NCBI RefSeq assembly: GCF_023715365.1
Contig: NZ_JAMBNZ010000002.1
Location: forward strand, 62,001 to 126,000
Direction: 5' to 3'
Length of the DNA: 64,000 bases
DNA from: Georgenia satyanarayanai
GTDB lineage: Bacteria; Actinomycetota; Actinomycetes; Actinomycetales; Actinomycetaceae
Below, one piece after another: positions 8,309-17,649 of the stretch. The position numbers and the translations under genes were made by a program. Below the pieces are notes generated by a model that had not been told where the DNA came from, did no database searches, and was given only the letters and a program-made list of their open reading frames with translations. How positions within the stretch are numbered: position 1 is the first letter of the stretch; each line of letters begins with the position of its first letter.

Positions 8309-9272
8309 GACCACCGGGGAGCGCCTCACGCGGCTGCTCGCCCTCATCGCCTACCTCGGGGAGAACCCCGGGGTGCCGGTGGCGGAGGTCGCCGCGCACT
8401 TCGCGGTGAGCGAGCGCCAGGTCCTCGCCGACGTCAACCTCCTGTGGGTGACCGGCACGCCCGGCTACCTGCCCGACGACCTCATCGACTTCGCCGCCGA
8501 CGAGTACGACCGCCAGGTTCTCACGCTCACCAACCCGCGCGGCATGGACCGCCCGCTGCGCCTCGGTGCCCACGAGGCGCTGGCCCTGCTCGTCGCGCTC
8601 AAGCCCCTGGAGGCGCTGAGCGCCGACGGCGGCGTCGACGACGACGTCCTGCGCAGCACCACCGCCAAGCTCACCGCCGCCGCGGGGGAGGCCGCCCGCG
8701 CGGCCCAGGCCGTCGACGTCCACGTGAGCGACGCGACCGCCGCCCTGGCCCCGGTCCGCCAGTCCCTCGCCGCCGGCCGCCGGCTCCACCTGCGCTACGT
8801 CTCGGCATCCGACGTCGTCACCGAGCGCGACGTCGACCCCCTCGAGCTCGTCTGGGACGGCAGCCGCTGGTACCTGCGCGCCTGGTGCCACCGCGTCGAC
8901 GGGCTGCGGCACTTCCGCCTCGACCGTGTGCTCGCGGCGGAGGTCCTGGAGACCCCCGCCGTCCACGCCCCCGAGGCCACCGGCCGCAGCACCGAGCCCG
9001 AGCTCGACGACGACGACCTCCTCGCCGAGCTCGAGCTCGCGCCCCGCGCGCGCTGGCTGGCCGAGCGGGTGCCCGTCGTCGACCACGAGGACCTGCCCGA
9101 CGGCGGGATGCGGGTGCGCCTGCGGGTGGCGGACCCGGCGTGGCTGGCGAACGTCGTCCTCGGGCTCGGTGCCGAGGTGCGCGCCGTCGCCCCTCCCGAG
9201 CTGGCCGCGGCGGTGGCGCGCCAGGCCGCGGACGCCCTGGCCGCCTACGACGACATATCCTCGGGCTCATGA
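8301..9272 (+). CDS. pafC: WYL-domain transcriptional regulator PafC
   Basis: 323-residue partner of PafB. An N-terminal HTH (RLLALIAYLGENPGVPVAEV, then SERQVLADVNLLWV) precedes a WYL domain with DPLELVWDGSRWYLRAWC (~residues 177-194) and a WCX-type C-terminal domain. The GTG at 8301 overlaps the pafB stop. The last bases also contain the promoter and start codon of the next small gene (ATGA at 9269-9272). Confidence 0.9.
   Translation: MAETTGERLTRLLALIAYLGENPGVPVAEVAAHFAVSERQVLADVNLLWVTGTPGYLPDDLIDFAADEYDRQVLTLTNPRGMDRPLRLGAHEALALLVALKPLEALSADGGVDDDVLRSTTAKLTAAAGEAARAAQAVDVHVSDATAALAPVRQSLAAGRRLHLRYVSASDVVTERDVDPLELVWDGSRWYLRAWCHRVDGLRHFRLDRVLAAEVLETPAVHAPEATGRSTEPELDDDDLLAELELAPRARWLAERVPVVDHEDLPDGGMRVRLRVADPAWLANVVLGLGAEVRAVAPPELAAAVARQAADALAAYDDISSGS
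9256..9261 (+). promoter_or_regulatory. -10 box TATCCT inside the end of pafC
   Basis: TATCCT ends 7 nt before the ATG at 9269 and lies within the last codons of pafC. The small membrane-protein gene can therefore be transcribed leaderless as well as by read-through. Confidence 0.6.
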
Positions 9273-9580
9273 CCTGGTGGCTCTGGCTCGTCCTCGTGCT
9301 CGCTGCGCTGGCCCTGTACGCCGTCGTCGGCCTGGGCCTGTGGCGCCGTGCCAAGGTGCTCCTCGGTGAGCTGCGCGTGCTCTCCGAGCTCAGCGAGCGG
9401 CTCGCCGCGGTGACCGGCACCGAGCCACCGGCCGCCGTCGTCCCGGCCTACCTCGCGCCGCCCGCGGAGGTCGCCGAGGCCGGCCACCGCCGGCAGGCCA
9501 ACCTGCGCGCCCGCCGCGAGCGGCGTGCCGACCGCGCAGCGCAGGCCATGACCCGGTGGCGCCGGGTCGGGCTGCGCTGA
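9269..9580 (+). CDS. small single-TM membrane protein between pafC and tatA
   Basis: 103 residues. One strong N-terminal transmembrane helix (residues 2-24, WWLWLVLVLAALALYAVVGL) is followed by a charged, helical Arg/Ala-rich tail. The start overlaps the pafC stop (ATGA), and a TATCCT box lies 7 nt upstream. Genes of this kind sit between pafC and tatA in related actinobacteria; I know of no function. Its place next to tatA suggests a membrane role, which is inference. Confidence 0.75.
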   Translation: MTWWLWLVLVLAALALYAVVGLGLWRRAKVLLGELRVLSELSERLAAVTGTEPPAAVVPAYLAPPAEVAEAGHRRQANLRARRERRADRAAQAMTRWRRVGLR

Positions 9581-9628
9581 GGCCGCGGCGTAGACTCGAC
9601 ATCCCCGGACCCGACGCGAAGGCACGTC

Positions 9629-9907
9629 ATGCGACCCCCCTCCCTGTGGCAGATCCTCATCATCGTCCTCATCATCGTCATCCTGTTCGGAGCGAAGCGG
9701 CTCCCGGACGTGGCGAGCAGCATCGGCAAGTCTTTGAAGATCTTCAAGAAGGAGGTCACCGAGCTGCGTGAGGACGACTCCACGCCGCCGCCCTCCGGCC
9801 CCGCGCCCGGTGGCCCCACCTCGCCGAGCACCACGCCCAACCCGACGACGGCGCCGCCCTCCGCGGACGACCCCGGCACCACACCACCGGGTGGGACGGG
9901 CCGCTAG
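9629..9907 (+). CDS. tatA: Sec-independent translocase subunit TatA
   Basis: Forms the variable-size pore of the Tat pathway that exports folded proteins. 92 residues: a short periplasmic start, one TM helix (LIIVLIIVILFGAKRLPD, ~8-25) with the conserved F-G-x-K-R-L-P hinge, an amphipathic helix (SIGKSLKIFKKEV), and a Pro/Thr-rich tail. A TAGACT box at 9591-9596 gives a ~26-nt leader with GAAGG as ribosome-binding site. tatC follows after 24 bp; no tatB is in the cluster. Confidence 0.95.
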   Translation: MRPPSLWQILIIVLIIVILFGAKRLPDVASSIGKSLKIFKKEVTELREDDSTPPPSGPAPGGPTSPSTTPNPTTAPPSADDPGTTPPGGTGR

Positions 9908-9931
9908 CACCCGCCGCAGGACGAGGACTCC

Positions 9932-10732
9932 GTGGCGTTGAGGAAGGGACGCACGCGCGACCCCGAGGGCCGGATGCGGCTGGTCGAGCACCTGCGCGAG
10001 CTGCGTCGCCGCGTGCTGCTCGCCCTGGCCGGGATCGCTGTCATGACCGTCGTGGGCTGGTTCCTCTACGAACCCGTCTTCGACGCGATCCAGGCCCCCG
10101 TCCTCGCCGTCGACGACGCCGGGCTCAACGCGGCGCTCACCTTCACCACCCCGGCCGCCGCCTTCGACATGAAGGTCCGGGTCTCGCTGTGGGTGGCGAC
10201 CTTCCTCTCCAGCCCCTGGTGGCTCTACCAGGTGTGGGCCTACATCGCCCCCGGCCTCACCCGCAGCGAGAAGCGCCGCAGCCTCCTGTTCGTCGTCGCC
10301 GGGGTGCCGCTCTTCCTCGGCGGCGCCGCCCTCGCGTGGCTCGTGCTGCCCAACGCGATCAAGGTCCTCACCCAGTTCACCCCCGAGGGCGCGCTCAACT
10401 ACATGCCCGCGACGGACTACGTCCGCTTCGTCATGCGGGTGGTCCTCGCCTTCGCGATCGCCTTCCTCATCCCGCTCGTCATGGTGCTCCTCAACGCGAT
10501 CGGGCTGGTCTCGGCGCGCGCGCTCCTCGGCGGGTGGCGCTGGGCGGTGCTCCTCGTCTTCGTCTTCGCCGGCATCGCCAGCCCCACCCCGGACCCGTGG
10601 ACGATGATCGCGCTGGCCGTGCCCATGTGCGCCCTGTACTTCGGCGCCGTCGGCATCGCCGCGCTCCACGACCGCCGCGCCGCGCGCCGGCAGGCAGCGC
10701 ACGAGGCCGAGCTCCTCGAGCCGGACTCGTGA
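9932..10732 (+). CDS. tatC: Sec-independent translocase subunit TatC
   Basis: Receptor of the Tat pathway that binds twin-arginine signal peptides. 266 residues, six TM segments. N-terminal motif RMRLVEHLRELRRRV contains the conserved signal-binding glutamate. Typical blocks are FLSSPWWLYQVWAYIAPGLTRSEKR and FVFAGIASPTPDPWTM. The GTG at 9932 follows AGGACGAGG. The stop overlaps the next GTG by 4 bp, coupling it to the lipid-kinase gene. Confidence 0.96.
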   Translation: MALRKGRTRDPEGRMRLVEHLRELRRRVLLALAGIAVMTVVGWFLYEPVFDAIQAPVLAVDDAGLNAALTFTTPAAAFDMKVRVSLWVATFLSSPWWLYQVWAYIAPGLTRSEKRRSLLFVVAGVPLFLGGAALAWLVLPNAIKVLTQFTPEGALNYMPATDYVRFVMRVVLAFAIAFLIPLVMVLLNAIGLVSARALLGGWRWAVLLVFVFAGIASPTPDPWTMIALAVPMCALYFGAVGIAALHDRRAARRQAAHEAELLEPDS

Positions 10733-11667
10733 GCCGGCGCGTCGGCGTCGTCACCAACCCCACGGCAGGGCGCGGCCGGGCCGCCCGGTCGCGGGAGGAG
10801 GTCCTCACCGGGCTGGCCGAGGCCGGCCACGAGACCCTCGACCTCACCGGCCGTGACTACGCCGACGCCCTCTCCCGTGCCCGCGCCGCCCTCGCCGACG
10901 GGCTGGACGCCGTCGTCGTCGTCGGCGGGGACGGCATGGTCAACCTCGGTGCGAACGTGCTCGCCGGGACGGGCGTACCGCTCGGGATCGTCGCCGTCGG
11001 CAGCGGCAACGACATCGCCGGGGCGCTCGACCTGCCGGTCCACGACGTGCCCGCCGCCCTCGCCGTCCTGCGCCACGCCCTCACCGCCGACGACGCCGTG
11101 AGGCAGGTCGACGCCGTCGCCGTCAGCACCCCCGGGCAGCCGACGAACCGCTGGTACGTGAGCTCGCTGTGCGCGGGCCTGGACGCCGCGGTGGGCCACC
11201 ACGCCTCACGCCTGCGCTGGCCCGGCAACGGTGGACGCTACGTCCGGGCGGTCTTCGCCGAGCTCTCCGCCTTCCGCCCCTACGGCTTCCGGATCACCGC
11301 CGACGGCGACACCTGGGAGCAGGAGGCCACGCTCGTCACGGTCTCCAACACCCCGCTCTTCGGCGGCGGGATGAGGGTGGCGCCCGGAGCGGTGCCCGAC
11401 GACGGCCTGCTCGACCTCGTCACCGCCCGCGGGCTCTCGCGTGCCGCCGTCGTGCGTCTGTTCCCGCTCCTGTTCTCGGGGCGGCACGTCGACCACCCCG
11501 CGGTGAGCGTGCGGCGGGCGCGCAGCGTGCGCATCGAGCCCTTCACCGCGCTGGGCGCCAACCCGCCGGTGGCGATCGTCGACGGCGAGCCGCTCACCGC
11601 GCTGCCCCTCCAGTGCGACGTCCACCCGCGTGCACTGTCGGTGCTGGCGCCTAGAGTCGAGGCGTGA
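10729..11667 (+). CDS. diacylglycerol kinase-catalytic-domain lipid kinase family protein
   Basis: 312 residues of the DAGK/YegS fold, expected to phosphorylate a lipid such as diacylglycerol or a sphingoid-like base. The N-terminal domain has VVTNPTAGRGR and the nucleotide-binding VVGGDGMVN (~residues 64-72) with GSGNDIAG. The C-terminal beta domain has NTPLFGGGMRVAPGA and DDGLLDLV. In related genomes this gene commonly lies between tatC and helY. The GTG overlaps the tatC stop; the end overlaps the helY start. The substrate cannot be told from sequence. Confidence 0.88.
   Translation: MSRRVGVVTNPTAGRGRAARSREEVLTGLAEAGHETLDLTGRDYADALSRARAALADGLDAVVVVGGDGMVNLGANVLAGTGVPLGIVAVGSGNDIAGALDLPVHDVPAALAVLRHALTADDAVRQVDAVAVSTPGQPTNRWYVSSLCAGLDAAVGHHASRLRWPGNGGRYVRAVFAELSAFRPYGFRITADGDTWEQEATLVTVSNTPLFGGGMRVAPGAVPDDGLLDLVTARGLSRAAVVRLFPLLFSGRHVDHPAVSVRRARSVRIEPFTALGANPPVAIVDGEPLTALPLQCDVHPRALSVLAPRVEA
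11652..11657 (+). promoter_or_regulatory. -10 box TAGAGT of a leaderless helY transcript
   Basis: TAGAGT lies inside the last codons of the lipid-kinase gene and ends 6 nt before the GTG at 11664, giving helY its own promoter in addition to read-through. Confidence 0.55.
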
Positions 11668-14495
11668 GCCCACGACGCAAGCGCCGCCCCGAGACTGCGG
11701 TCGAGGGGACGGACACCTCCACCGACCCGAGCCCCGCCGAGCGCTACGCCGCCGCACGTCGCAGGGCCCGCGCGGAGCGCAGCGAGCTCGCCGCCTTCGC
11801 CGCCGGGATCGGCTTCCAGCTCGACGAGTTCCAGCGCGAGGCCTGCGAGCAGCTCGAGGAGGGGCGCAGCGTCCTCGTCGCCGCGCCGACGGGTGCGGGC
11901 AAGACCGTCGTGGGGGAGTTCGCCGTCCACCTCGGGCTGCGGACCGGGCGCAAGACCTTCTACACCACGCCCATCAAGGCGCTGAGCAACCAGAAGTACC
12001 TCGACCTCGTCGCCGCGCACGGCGAGAGCAGGGTCGGTCTCCTCACCGGTGACACGACGATCAACGGCGAGGCGGACGTCGTTGTCATGACCACCGAGGT
12101 GCTGCGCAACATGCTCTACGCGGGCTCACCGACCCTCGTGGACCTCGGCTACGTCGTCATGGACGAGGTCCACTACCTCGCCGACCGCTTCCGCGGGCCG
12201 GTGTGGGAGGAGGTCATCCTCCACCTCGCCGACGACGTCCTTCTCGTCTCCCTCTCGGCCACGGTCTCCAACGCCGAGGAGTTCGGCGACTGGCTCAGCA
12301 TGGTCCGCGGGGACACCGCCGTCGTCGTCTCCGAGCACCGGCCGGTCCCGCTGTGGCAGCACGTCATGGTCCGCGACCGCGTGCTCGACCTCTACAGCGC
12401 CCGGGTGGACCCCACCGATCCCGGGCCCAACCCGCCCATCAACCCCGACCTCGCCGAGGCGGTGCGGCGTGCCGCGCGCACGGGCTCCGCGCCGCCCGGG
12501 CGCCGCCGGGACCCGCGGGGTGGCCGGTCCCGCCCGCCCGCGCGGATCGGACACGTGCGCCCCGCGCCCCGGCCGGTCGTCGTCGAGCGCCTCGACGAGG
12601 CGGGGCTGCTGCCCGCCATCGTCTTCGTCTTCTCCCGGGCGGGCTGCGAGGCCGCCGTCGAGCAGACGCTGCGCTCACGCGTGCGCCTGACGAACGCCGC
12701 CGAGGCGCGCGCCATCGCCCAGGTCATCGAGGAGCGCTGCGCGGCGCTGCCGCCGGAGGACCTCGCCGTCGTCGGCTACCACGCGTGGTCCCAGGCCCTG
12801 CAGCGCGGGGTCGCCGCCCACCACGCCGGCCTCCTGCCGGTGTTCAAGGAGACCGTCGAGGCGCTCTTCACCGCGGGGCTGGTCAAGGTCGTCTACGCGA
12901 CCGAGACGCTGGCGCTCGGGATCAACATGCCGGCGCGCTCCGTCGTCCTCGAGCGGCTCGACAAGTGGAACGGCACCGCCCACGCCGCACTCACGCCGGG
13001 GGAGTACACCCAGCTGACCGGCCGCGCCGGGCGGCGCGGCATCGACGTCGAGGGGCACGCGATCGTGCTCTACGGCGAGGACGTCGATCCCGCCGCGCTG
13101 GCGGGCCTCGCCTCGCGCCGCACCTACCCGCTGCGCTCGAGCTTCCACCCGACGTACAACATGGCCGTCAACCTCCTTGGGACCCTCGCCTACCCGCAGG
13201 CCCGCGAGACCCTCGAGAGCTCCTTCGCCCAGTTCCAGGCCGACCGCGGCGTCGTCGGGCTGGCTCGCCAGGCGCGGCGCAACGAGGAGGCGCTGGCCGG
13301 GTACGCCACCGCGATGACGTGCCACCTCGGCGACTTCACCGAGTACGCCCGCCTGCGTCAGCGGGTCAGCGAGCTCGAGAAGGACCGGTCGCGGGAGCGC
13401 TCACGCGCCGCACAGCGCGCCGTCCACGCCTCCCTGGCGGCGGTCCGGCGCGGCGACGTCCTCGAGTACCGCCGCGGGCGCCGCACCCTGTGGGCGCTCG
13501 TCCTGGACGTCGACGCCGACCGCCTCGACTCCCCGGTGCTGCAGGTCCTCACCCCCGAGCCGCGCGTACGCACCCTCACGAGCACCGAGCTGCCCCACGG
13601 CGCCACGACCGTCGCCACCGTGCCCGTCCCCAAGCACGCGAACCTGCGGGACGCCGGCCAGCGCCGCGACCTCGCCGCGCGGCTGCGCAGCGCCGTCCAG
13701 TCGGCGCCGCCCGCCGAGGTCACCTCCCGCGCCGGCCAGGCAGGCGCCGACATCGGTGAGCAGATCGACGAGCTGCGCCGCCAGCTGCGCGCCCACCCGT
13801 GCCACGGGTGCAGCGACCGCGAGGAGCACGCCCGCTGGGCCAACCGGTGGGTGGCCCTCGACGCCGAGCACCAGCGCCTGCTCCAGCGCATCGAGACCCG
13901 CACGTCCTCCATCGCCCGCGACTTCGACAAGGTCTGCGCGCTCCTCACCGAGCTCGGCTACCTCGAGCCCGACGGCGACGGCGGCATGGTCGTCACCGAC
14001 AACGGCCGCTGGCTCGCGCGTCTGTACGCGGAGAAGGACCTCGTCCTCGCCGAGTGCCTGCGCCGCGGCCTGTGGGCCGGCCTGGACGCCGCCCAGCTCG
14101 CCGCCGTCGTGTCCACCGTCGTCTACAGCGCCCGCAACGACGCCCTCAGTGCCCCCACGGGCGCCGGCAGCGGTGCGCTGGGGGAGGCCGTGCGCCAGAC
14201 GGTGCGGGTCTCCGACGAGCTCGCCGAGCGCGAGTCCCAGCACGGCGTGCCGTCCTCCGAGCCGGTCGACGCCGGGATCGTCTCCATCGTCCACGCGTGG
14301 GCCAAGGGGGCGCCGCTCGACTCCGTCCTGGACGGGACGGAGATCGGGGCCGGGGACTTCGTGCGGTGGTGCAAGCAGATCCTCGACGTCCTCGACCAGC
14401 TCGCAACCGCCGCACCCGACGCCGAGGGCCGCCGGACCGCCCGGCGCGCCATCGAGCTCGTCCGCCGCGGGGTCGTCGCCTGGTCCAGCGTCTGA
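11664..14495 (+). CDS. helY: Ski2/Mtr4-like DEAD/DEAH-box RNA helicase HelY
   Basis: 943-residue superfamily 2 ATP-dependent helicase, actinobacterial HelY type, presumed to act in RNA processing. Walker A APTGAGKT at 74-81, DEVH box at 167-170, SAT motif near 195, and motif VI QLTGRAGRRGID near residue 450. A basic insertion (~275-310, GRRRDPRGGRSR) precedes the second RecA domain. The C-terminal part contains the DSHCT domain (~770-930). The GTG overlaps the preceding stop by 4 bp. Family is secure; substrate is unknown. Confidence 0.93.
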   Translation: MSPRRKRRPETAVEGTDTSTDPSPAERYAAARRRARAERSELAAFAAGIGFQLDEFQREACEQLEEGRSVLVAAPTGAGKTVVGEFAVHLGLRTGRKTFYTTPIKALSNQKYLDLVAAHGESRVGLLTGDTTINGEADVVVMTTEVLRNMLYAGSPTLVDLGYVVMDEVHYLADRFRGPVWEEVILHLADDVLLVSLSATVSNAEEFGDWLSMVRGDTAVVVSEHRPVPLWQHVMVRDRVLDLYSARVDPTDPGPNPPINPDLAEAVRRAARTGSAPPGRRRDPRGGRSRPPARIGHVRPAPRPVVVERLDEAGLLPAIVFVFSRAGCEAAVEQTLRSRVRLTNAAEARAIAQVIEERCAALPPEDLAVVGYHAWSQALQRGVAAHHAGLLPVFKETVEALFTAGLVKVVYATETLALGINMPARSVVLERLDKWNGTAHAALTPGEYTQLTGRAGRRGIDVEGHAIVLYGEDVDPAALAGLASRRTYPLRSSFHPTYNMAVNLLGTLAYPQARETLESSFAQFQADRGVVGLARQARRNEEALAGYATAMTCHLGDFTEYARLRQRVSELEKDRSRERSRAAQRAVHASLAAVRRGDVLEYRRGRRTLWALVLDVDADRLDSPVLQVLTPEPRVRTLTSTELPHGATTVATVPVPKHANLRDAGQRRDLAARLRSAVQSAPPAEVTSRAGQAGADIGEQIDELRRQLRAHPCHGCSDREEHARWANRWVALDAEHQRLLQRIETRTSSIARDFDKVCALLTELGYLEPDGDGGMVVTDNGRWLARLYAEKDLVLAECLRRGLWAGLDAAQLAAVVSTVVYSARNDALSAPTGAGSGALGEAVRQTVRVSDELAERESQHGVPSSEPVDAGIVSIVHAWAKGAPLDSVLDGTEIGAGDFVRWCKQILDVLDQLATAAPDAEGRRTARRAIELVRRGVVAWSSV

Positions 14496-14873
14496 GACGG
14501 CGAGCATGTTGGCCGGCGCGGGCCCGTGAGACATCCCACGACACGCCGCGACACGCCGGTCACGGGGAGATCACGACGCCCGGAGAGCACCGGTGCTGAC
14601 CTGCGTGCATGCCGTTGACCTGCAGGTACACGGGCTTGATGCGGTGCGCGCAGGACGCTAGTTTCGTCTCTCGTACCGCCCGCCCCTACCGGTGGCCTCC
14701 GCGCCGACCGGGAAGAGCGCCGCGGCGGACAGTGGCCAGGCCCGCGTGTTCACTAGATAACGACAGCTGCCCCCGCAGCGTCGGTCCGAAGGACACGCGG
14801 GTCGGTCACGTCCGTCCCGCCGTGGCCCGCCGGCGGGGTCAGGACGGGCCTCGCGGACACCTATCCTTGTCTG
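14496..14873. other. 378-bp spacer between helY and lnt
   Basis: No convincing gene, RNA or terminator was found. The open frames are short and Arg-rich. The segment 14600-14680 is less GC-rich than its surroundings and contains TTGACC at 14615-14620, but no matching -10 box at the right distance. The right end carries the lnt promoter box. Confidence 0.5.
14862..14867 (+). promoter_or_regulatory. -10 box TATCCT of a leaderless lnt transcript
   Basis: TATCCT ends 6 nt before the GTG at 14874. Confidence 0.6.
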
Positions 14874-16427
14874 GTGCCCCTGCCTTCCCGTCGCGTCGCC
14901 GTGCTCCTCAGCGTCCTCGGGGCCCTGGTGACCGAGGCCGCCTTCCCCGGGCGTTCCTGGTGGCCTCTCGCCGCGGTCGGCATCGCCCTGCTCCTCCTCG
15001 CGCTGCGCGGCGCCACCGTGTCGCGCGCGCTCTGCTACGGCTGGGTCTGGGGAGCGGTGTTCTTTCTCATCCACCTGTGGTGGGCCGAGGAGGCCGCCGG
15101 TGCGGTGCCGTGGCTGCTGCTCGGCGTGGCCGAGGCGCTCTTCGTCGCCGTCTTTGCCGCCGGGTGGGTGCTGGCGGCCCGCTGGGGACCGGTCGCCCGC
15201 CACCCCGCCCTCGGCGTCGTCGTCGTCGCGTGCCTGTGGGTCGCGACCGAGGCCGCCCGTGGGCTCGTGCCCTTCGGTGGCATGCCGTGGGGCAAGCTCG
15301 CCTTCTCCCAGACGGACGGGCCGCTGCTGCGCCTGGCGTCCCTTGGCGGGGAACCTCTCGTCTCCGGCGCCGTCGTCGCCATCGGGGCACTGCTCGCCGT
15401 CGCCCTGAGCCACCTGCGCCGCGCGCGGGTCGGACGGGCCAGCGGGGCGCTCGTCGTGGGCGCCGCGATCGTCGCCGTCGGCCTCGTCGTGCCGGTCGAC
15501 ACGCGCGCCGAGGCCGGCACGCTGCGCGTCGGTGCGGTCCAGGGCAACGTGCCCGGCCCGGGCCTGGACGCGTTCGCGGTGCGCCGCGACGTCCTCGAGC
15601 GCCACGTCACCGGCACCGAGGCGCTCCTGGAGGACGTCGAGCCCGGCGAGCTGGACGTCGTCCTGTGGCCGGAGAACTCCACCGACATCGACCCGCGCCA
15701 GGACGCCGAGGCGGGCCGCCTCGTGGACCGCGCGGCCGACGCCGTCGACGCGCCGATCCTCGTGGGCGGGCAGCGCTACGGGGAGGACTACCGGTACAAC
15801 GAGGCGATCCTCTGGGAGCCGGGCGGGGGCCAGGCGGACGTCTACGCCAAGCAGCACCCCGCCCCGTTCGCGGAGTACATCCCGCTGCGCGACCTCGCGC
15901 GGAAGGTGACCGACGCCGTCGACCTCGTGTCCATCGACATGCTCCCCGGCGAGGAGGTCGGGATCATCGAGCTGGACAGCCCGCGGCTCGAGCGGGTGGT
16001 CGACCTCGCCGTCGGGATCTGCTTCGAGGTCGCCTACGGCGGCCTCATGCGGGACGCGGTCCTGGCCGGCGGCGAGGTCATCGTCGTGCCCACCAACAAC
16101 GCCTCCTTCGGCTACACCCAGGAGTCCACCCAGCAGCTGGCGATGTCGGTCTTCCGCGCCGTGGAGCACGGCCGCTCGACCGTACAGATCTCCACCGTGG
16201 GGGTCAGCGGCATCATCTCGCCCAACGGGGTCGTCACCCAGTCCTCGGGGCTGTTCACCGCCGACCGCTTCGTCGCCGACCTGCCGCTGCGCACCTCGCT
16301 GACGGTCGCCGATCGCCTGGGCGTGTGGCCCACGCTCGTGGCCGCCGCCGTCGCGGCCGTCGCCGCCGCCGCGGGACTGGTCACCACCGTTCGACAGCGG
16401 TCCCCACGGCCGAGGAGGACCGCGTGA
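14874..16427 (+). CDS. lnt: apolipoprotein N-acyltransferase
   Basis: Adds the third acyl chain to the N-terminal cysteine of lipoproteins. 517 residues: an N-terminal bundle of six or more TM helices (to ~210), a nitrilase-like domain (~215-470) and a final TM helix. The Glu-Lys-Cys triad is complete: Glu267 in WPENSTD, Lys326 in YAKQHPAPF and Cys383 in GICFEVAYG. The start is a leaderless GTG. It overlaps the next gene by 4 bp; in mycobacteria and streptomycetes Lnt and polyprenol-phosphate mannose synthase are likewise coupled or fused. Confidence 0.95.
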   Translation: MPLPSRRVAVLLSVLGALVTEAAFPGRSWWPLAAVGIALLLLALRGATVSRALCYGWVWGAVFFLIHLWWAEEAAGAVPWLLLGVAEALFVAVFAAGWVLAARWGPVARHPALGVVVVACLWVATEAARGLVPFGGMPWGKLAFSQTDGPLLRLASLGGEPLVSGAVVAIGALLAVALSHLRRARVGRASGALVVGAAIVAVGLVVPVDTRAEAGTLRVGAVQGNVPGPGLDAFAVRRDVLERHVTGTEALLEDVEPGELDVVLWPENSTDIDPRQDAEAGRLVDRAADAVDAPILVGGQRYGEDYRYNEAILWEPGGGQADVYAKQHPAPFAEYIPLRDLARKVTDAVDLVSIDMLPGEEVGIIELDSPRLERVVDLAVGICFEVAYGGLMRDAVLAGGEVIVVPTNNASFGYTQESTQQLAMSVFRAVEHGRSTVQISTVGVSGIISPNGVVTQSSGLFTADRFVADLPLRTSLTVADRLGVWPTLVAAAVAAVAAAAGLVTTVRQRSPRPRRTA

Positions 16428-17167
16428 GGACTCTCGTCATCATCCCGACCTACAACGAGCGCGAGTCGCTGCCCGCCGCGCTGGAGCGCACCCGGCAGGC
16501 TGTCCCGGAGGCCGACATCCTCGTCGCCGACGACAACAGCCCCGACGGCACCGGCGCGGTCGCCGACGCCGCAGCGGCCCGTGACGACCGCGTCCACGTC
16601 CTGCACCGCCCGGGCAAGCAGGGACTGGGACGCGCCTACGTGGCCGGCTTCCAGTGGGCGCTCGAGCGCGGCTACGAGCTCGTCGTCGAGATGGACGCCG
16701 ACGGCTCGCACCGGCCCGAGCAGCTGCCAGATCTCCTCGCCCGCGCGCAGCGTCCTGACGTGCCCGAGCTCGTCATCGGCTCGCGGTGGGTGCCCGGGGG
16801 AGAGGTCGTCAACTGGCCCCGTCACCGCGAGCTCCTCTCGCGGGGCGCCAACACCTACGTCCGGCTCGCGCTGGGCCTGCCGGTGCGCGACGCGACCGCC
16901 GGCTTCCGGGTCTTCCGGGCGGACGCCCTCGCGGCGCTCCCGCTGGCGGAGATCGAGTCCCAGGGCTACTGCTTCCAGGTCGACATGACGTGGCGGGTGC
17001 ACCGCGCGGGCGGGCGGGTGGCCGAGGTGCCGATCAGCTTCGTCGAGCGGGCGGAGGGCGTGTCGAAGATGAGCCGCTCGATCATCACCGAGGCGCTGGT
17101 CCGCACGACAGTGTGGGGGCTGTCGCACCGCAGCCGCCAGCTGCTCGCGCTCGTCCGGCGCCGCTGA
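16424..17167 (+). CDS. polyprenol monophosphomannose synthase
   Basis: 247-residue GT2 glycosyltransferase that transfers mannose from GDP-mannose to polyprenyl phosphate, supplying the donor for protein O-mannosylation or lipoglycans. It shows the nucleotide-binding start LVIIPTYNERESLP, DDNSPDGTG, the metal-binding VVEMDADGSH (DxD) near residue 88-97, and the DPM1-type FVERAEGVSKMS block. No TM helix follows, so it probably works with the membrane protein Lnt next door, as in mycobacterial Ppm1. GAGGAGG precedes the GTG, which overlaps the lnt stop. Confidence 0.93.
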   Translation: MRTLVIIPTYNERESLPAALERTRQAVPEADILVADDNSPDGTGAVADAAAARDDRVHVLHRPGKQGLGRAYVAGFQWALERGYELVVEMDADGSHRPEQLPDLLARAQRPDVPELVIGSRWVPGGEVVNWPRHRELLSRGANTYVRLALGLPVRDATAGFRVFRADALAALPLAEIESQGYCFQVDMTWRVHRAGGRVAEVPISFVERAEGVSKMSRSIITEALVRTTVWGLSHRSRQLLALVRRR

Positions 17168-17185
17168 GCCTCTCCGGACGTGCGA

Positions 17186-17216
17186 GAAGGCCCGCAGGCT
17201 GTGCCTGCGGGCCTTC
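17186..17216. terminator. bidirectional intrinsic terminator, 14-bp perfect stem
   Basis: GAAGGCCCGCAGGC, loop TGT, then the exact complement. It lies between the convergent mannose-synthase gene and rbpA. There is no T-tract, as is common for actinobacterial terminators. Confidence 0.85.
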
Positions 17217-17239
17217 GTCGTCGTGTGGTGCGCCGTGAG

Positions 17240-17590
17240 TCAGGCGCTGCGCCGACGCAGCTGACCGCTGCGCAGCAGCTCCAGGCGCTCGGTGAGCAGC
17301 TCCTCGAGCTCGGGGATGGTGCGACGCTCAAGCAGCATGTCCCAGTGGGTTCGCGGCTTCTTGACCGGCTTGGTGGGCTCGGGGCGGGTGGCGTCACGCA
17401 GGAGTGCCTCCTCGCCGCAGCGGCACTCCCACAGGGCCGGCATCTCGGCCTCCGCCGCGAAGGGCAGGACGATGGTGTGGCCGTTGGGGCACTCGTAGTG
17501 GGCCTCGATGCGCTCGGCGTACTGGACGCCGACCTCGGTCTCCAGGCTCTTCGCGCCGATCCCGACTCCGCGCAGTGATCGATCTGCCAT
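17240..17590 (-). CDS. rbpA: RNA polymerase-binding protein RbpA
   Basis: 116-residue actinobacterial transcription factor that binds the principal sigma factor and RNA polymerase and stabilises the open complex. It opens MADRSLRGVGIGAKSLE and has a central RbpA core with YECPNGHTIVLPF and WECRCGEEAL (three cysteines); the C-terminal sigma-interaction helix is RRTIPELEELLTERLELLR. GAGGAG precedes the ATG. A sigma-R-like promoter lies about 60 nt upstream, matching what is known for Streptomyces rbpA. Confidence 0.97.
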   Translation of the reverse strand: MADRSLRGVGIGAKSLETEVGVQYAERIEAHYECPNGHTIVLPFAAEAEMPALWECRCGEEALLRDATRPEPTKPVKKPRTHWDMLLERRTIPELEELLTERLELLRSGQLRRRSA

Positions 17591-17649
17591 GACGCGTCTC
17601 CTCTCGGGCGCGTGCCAGACGCGCCGGTGTGAAAGCTTCTACTGGGCCC

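Noticed and set aside
14600-14680. Possible promoter or small RNA upstream of lnt (TTGACC, TAGTTT)
   Set aside because: The boxes are not at a working distance and no hairpin follows; the TATCCT box at 14862 explains lnt better.
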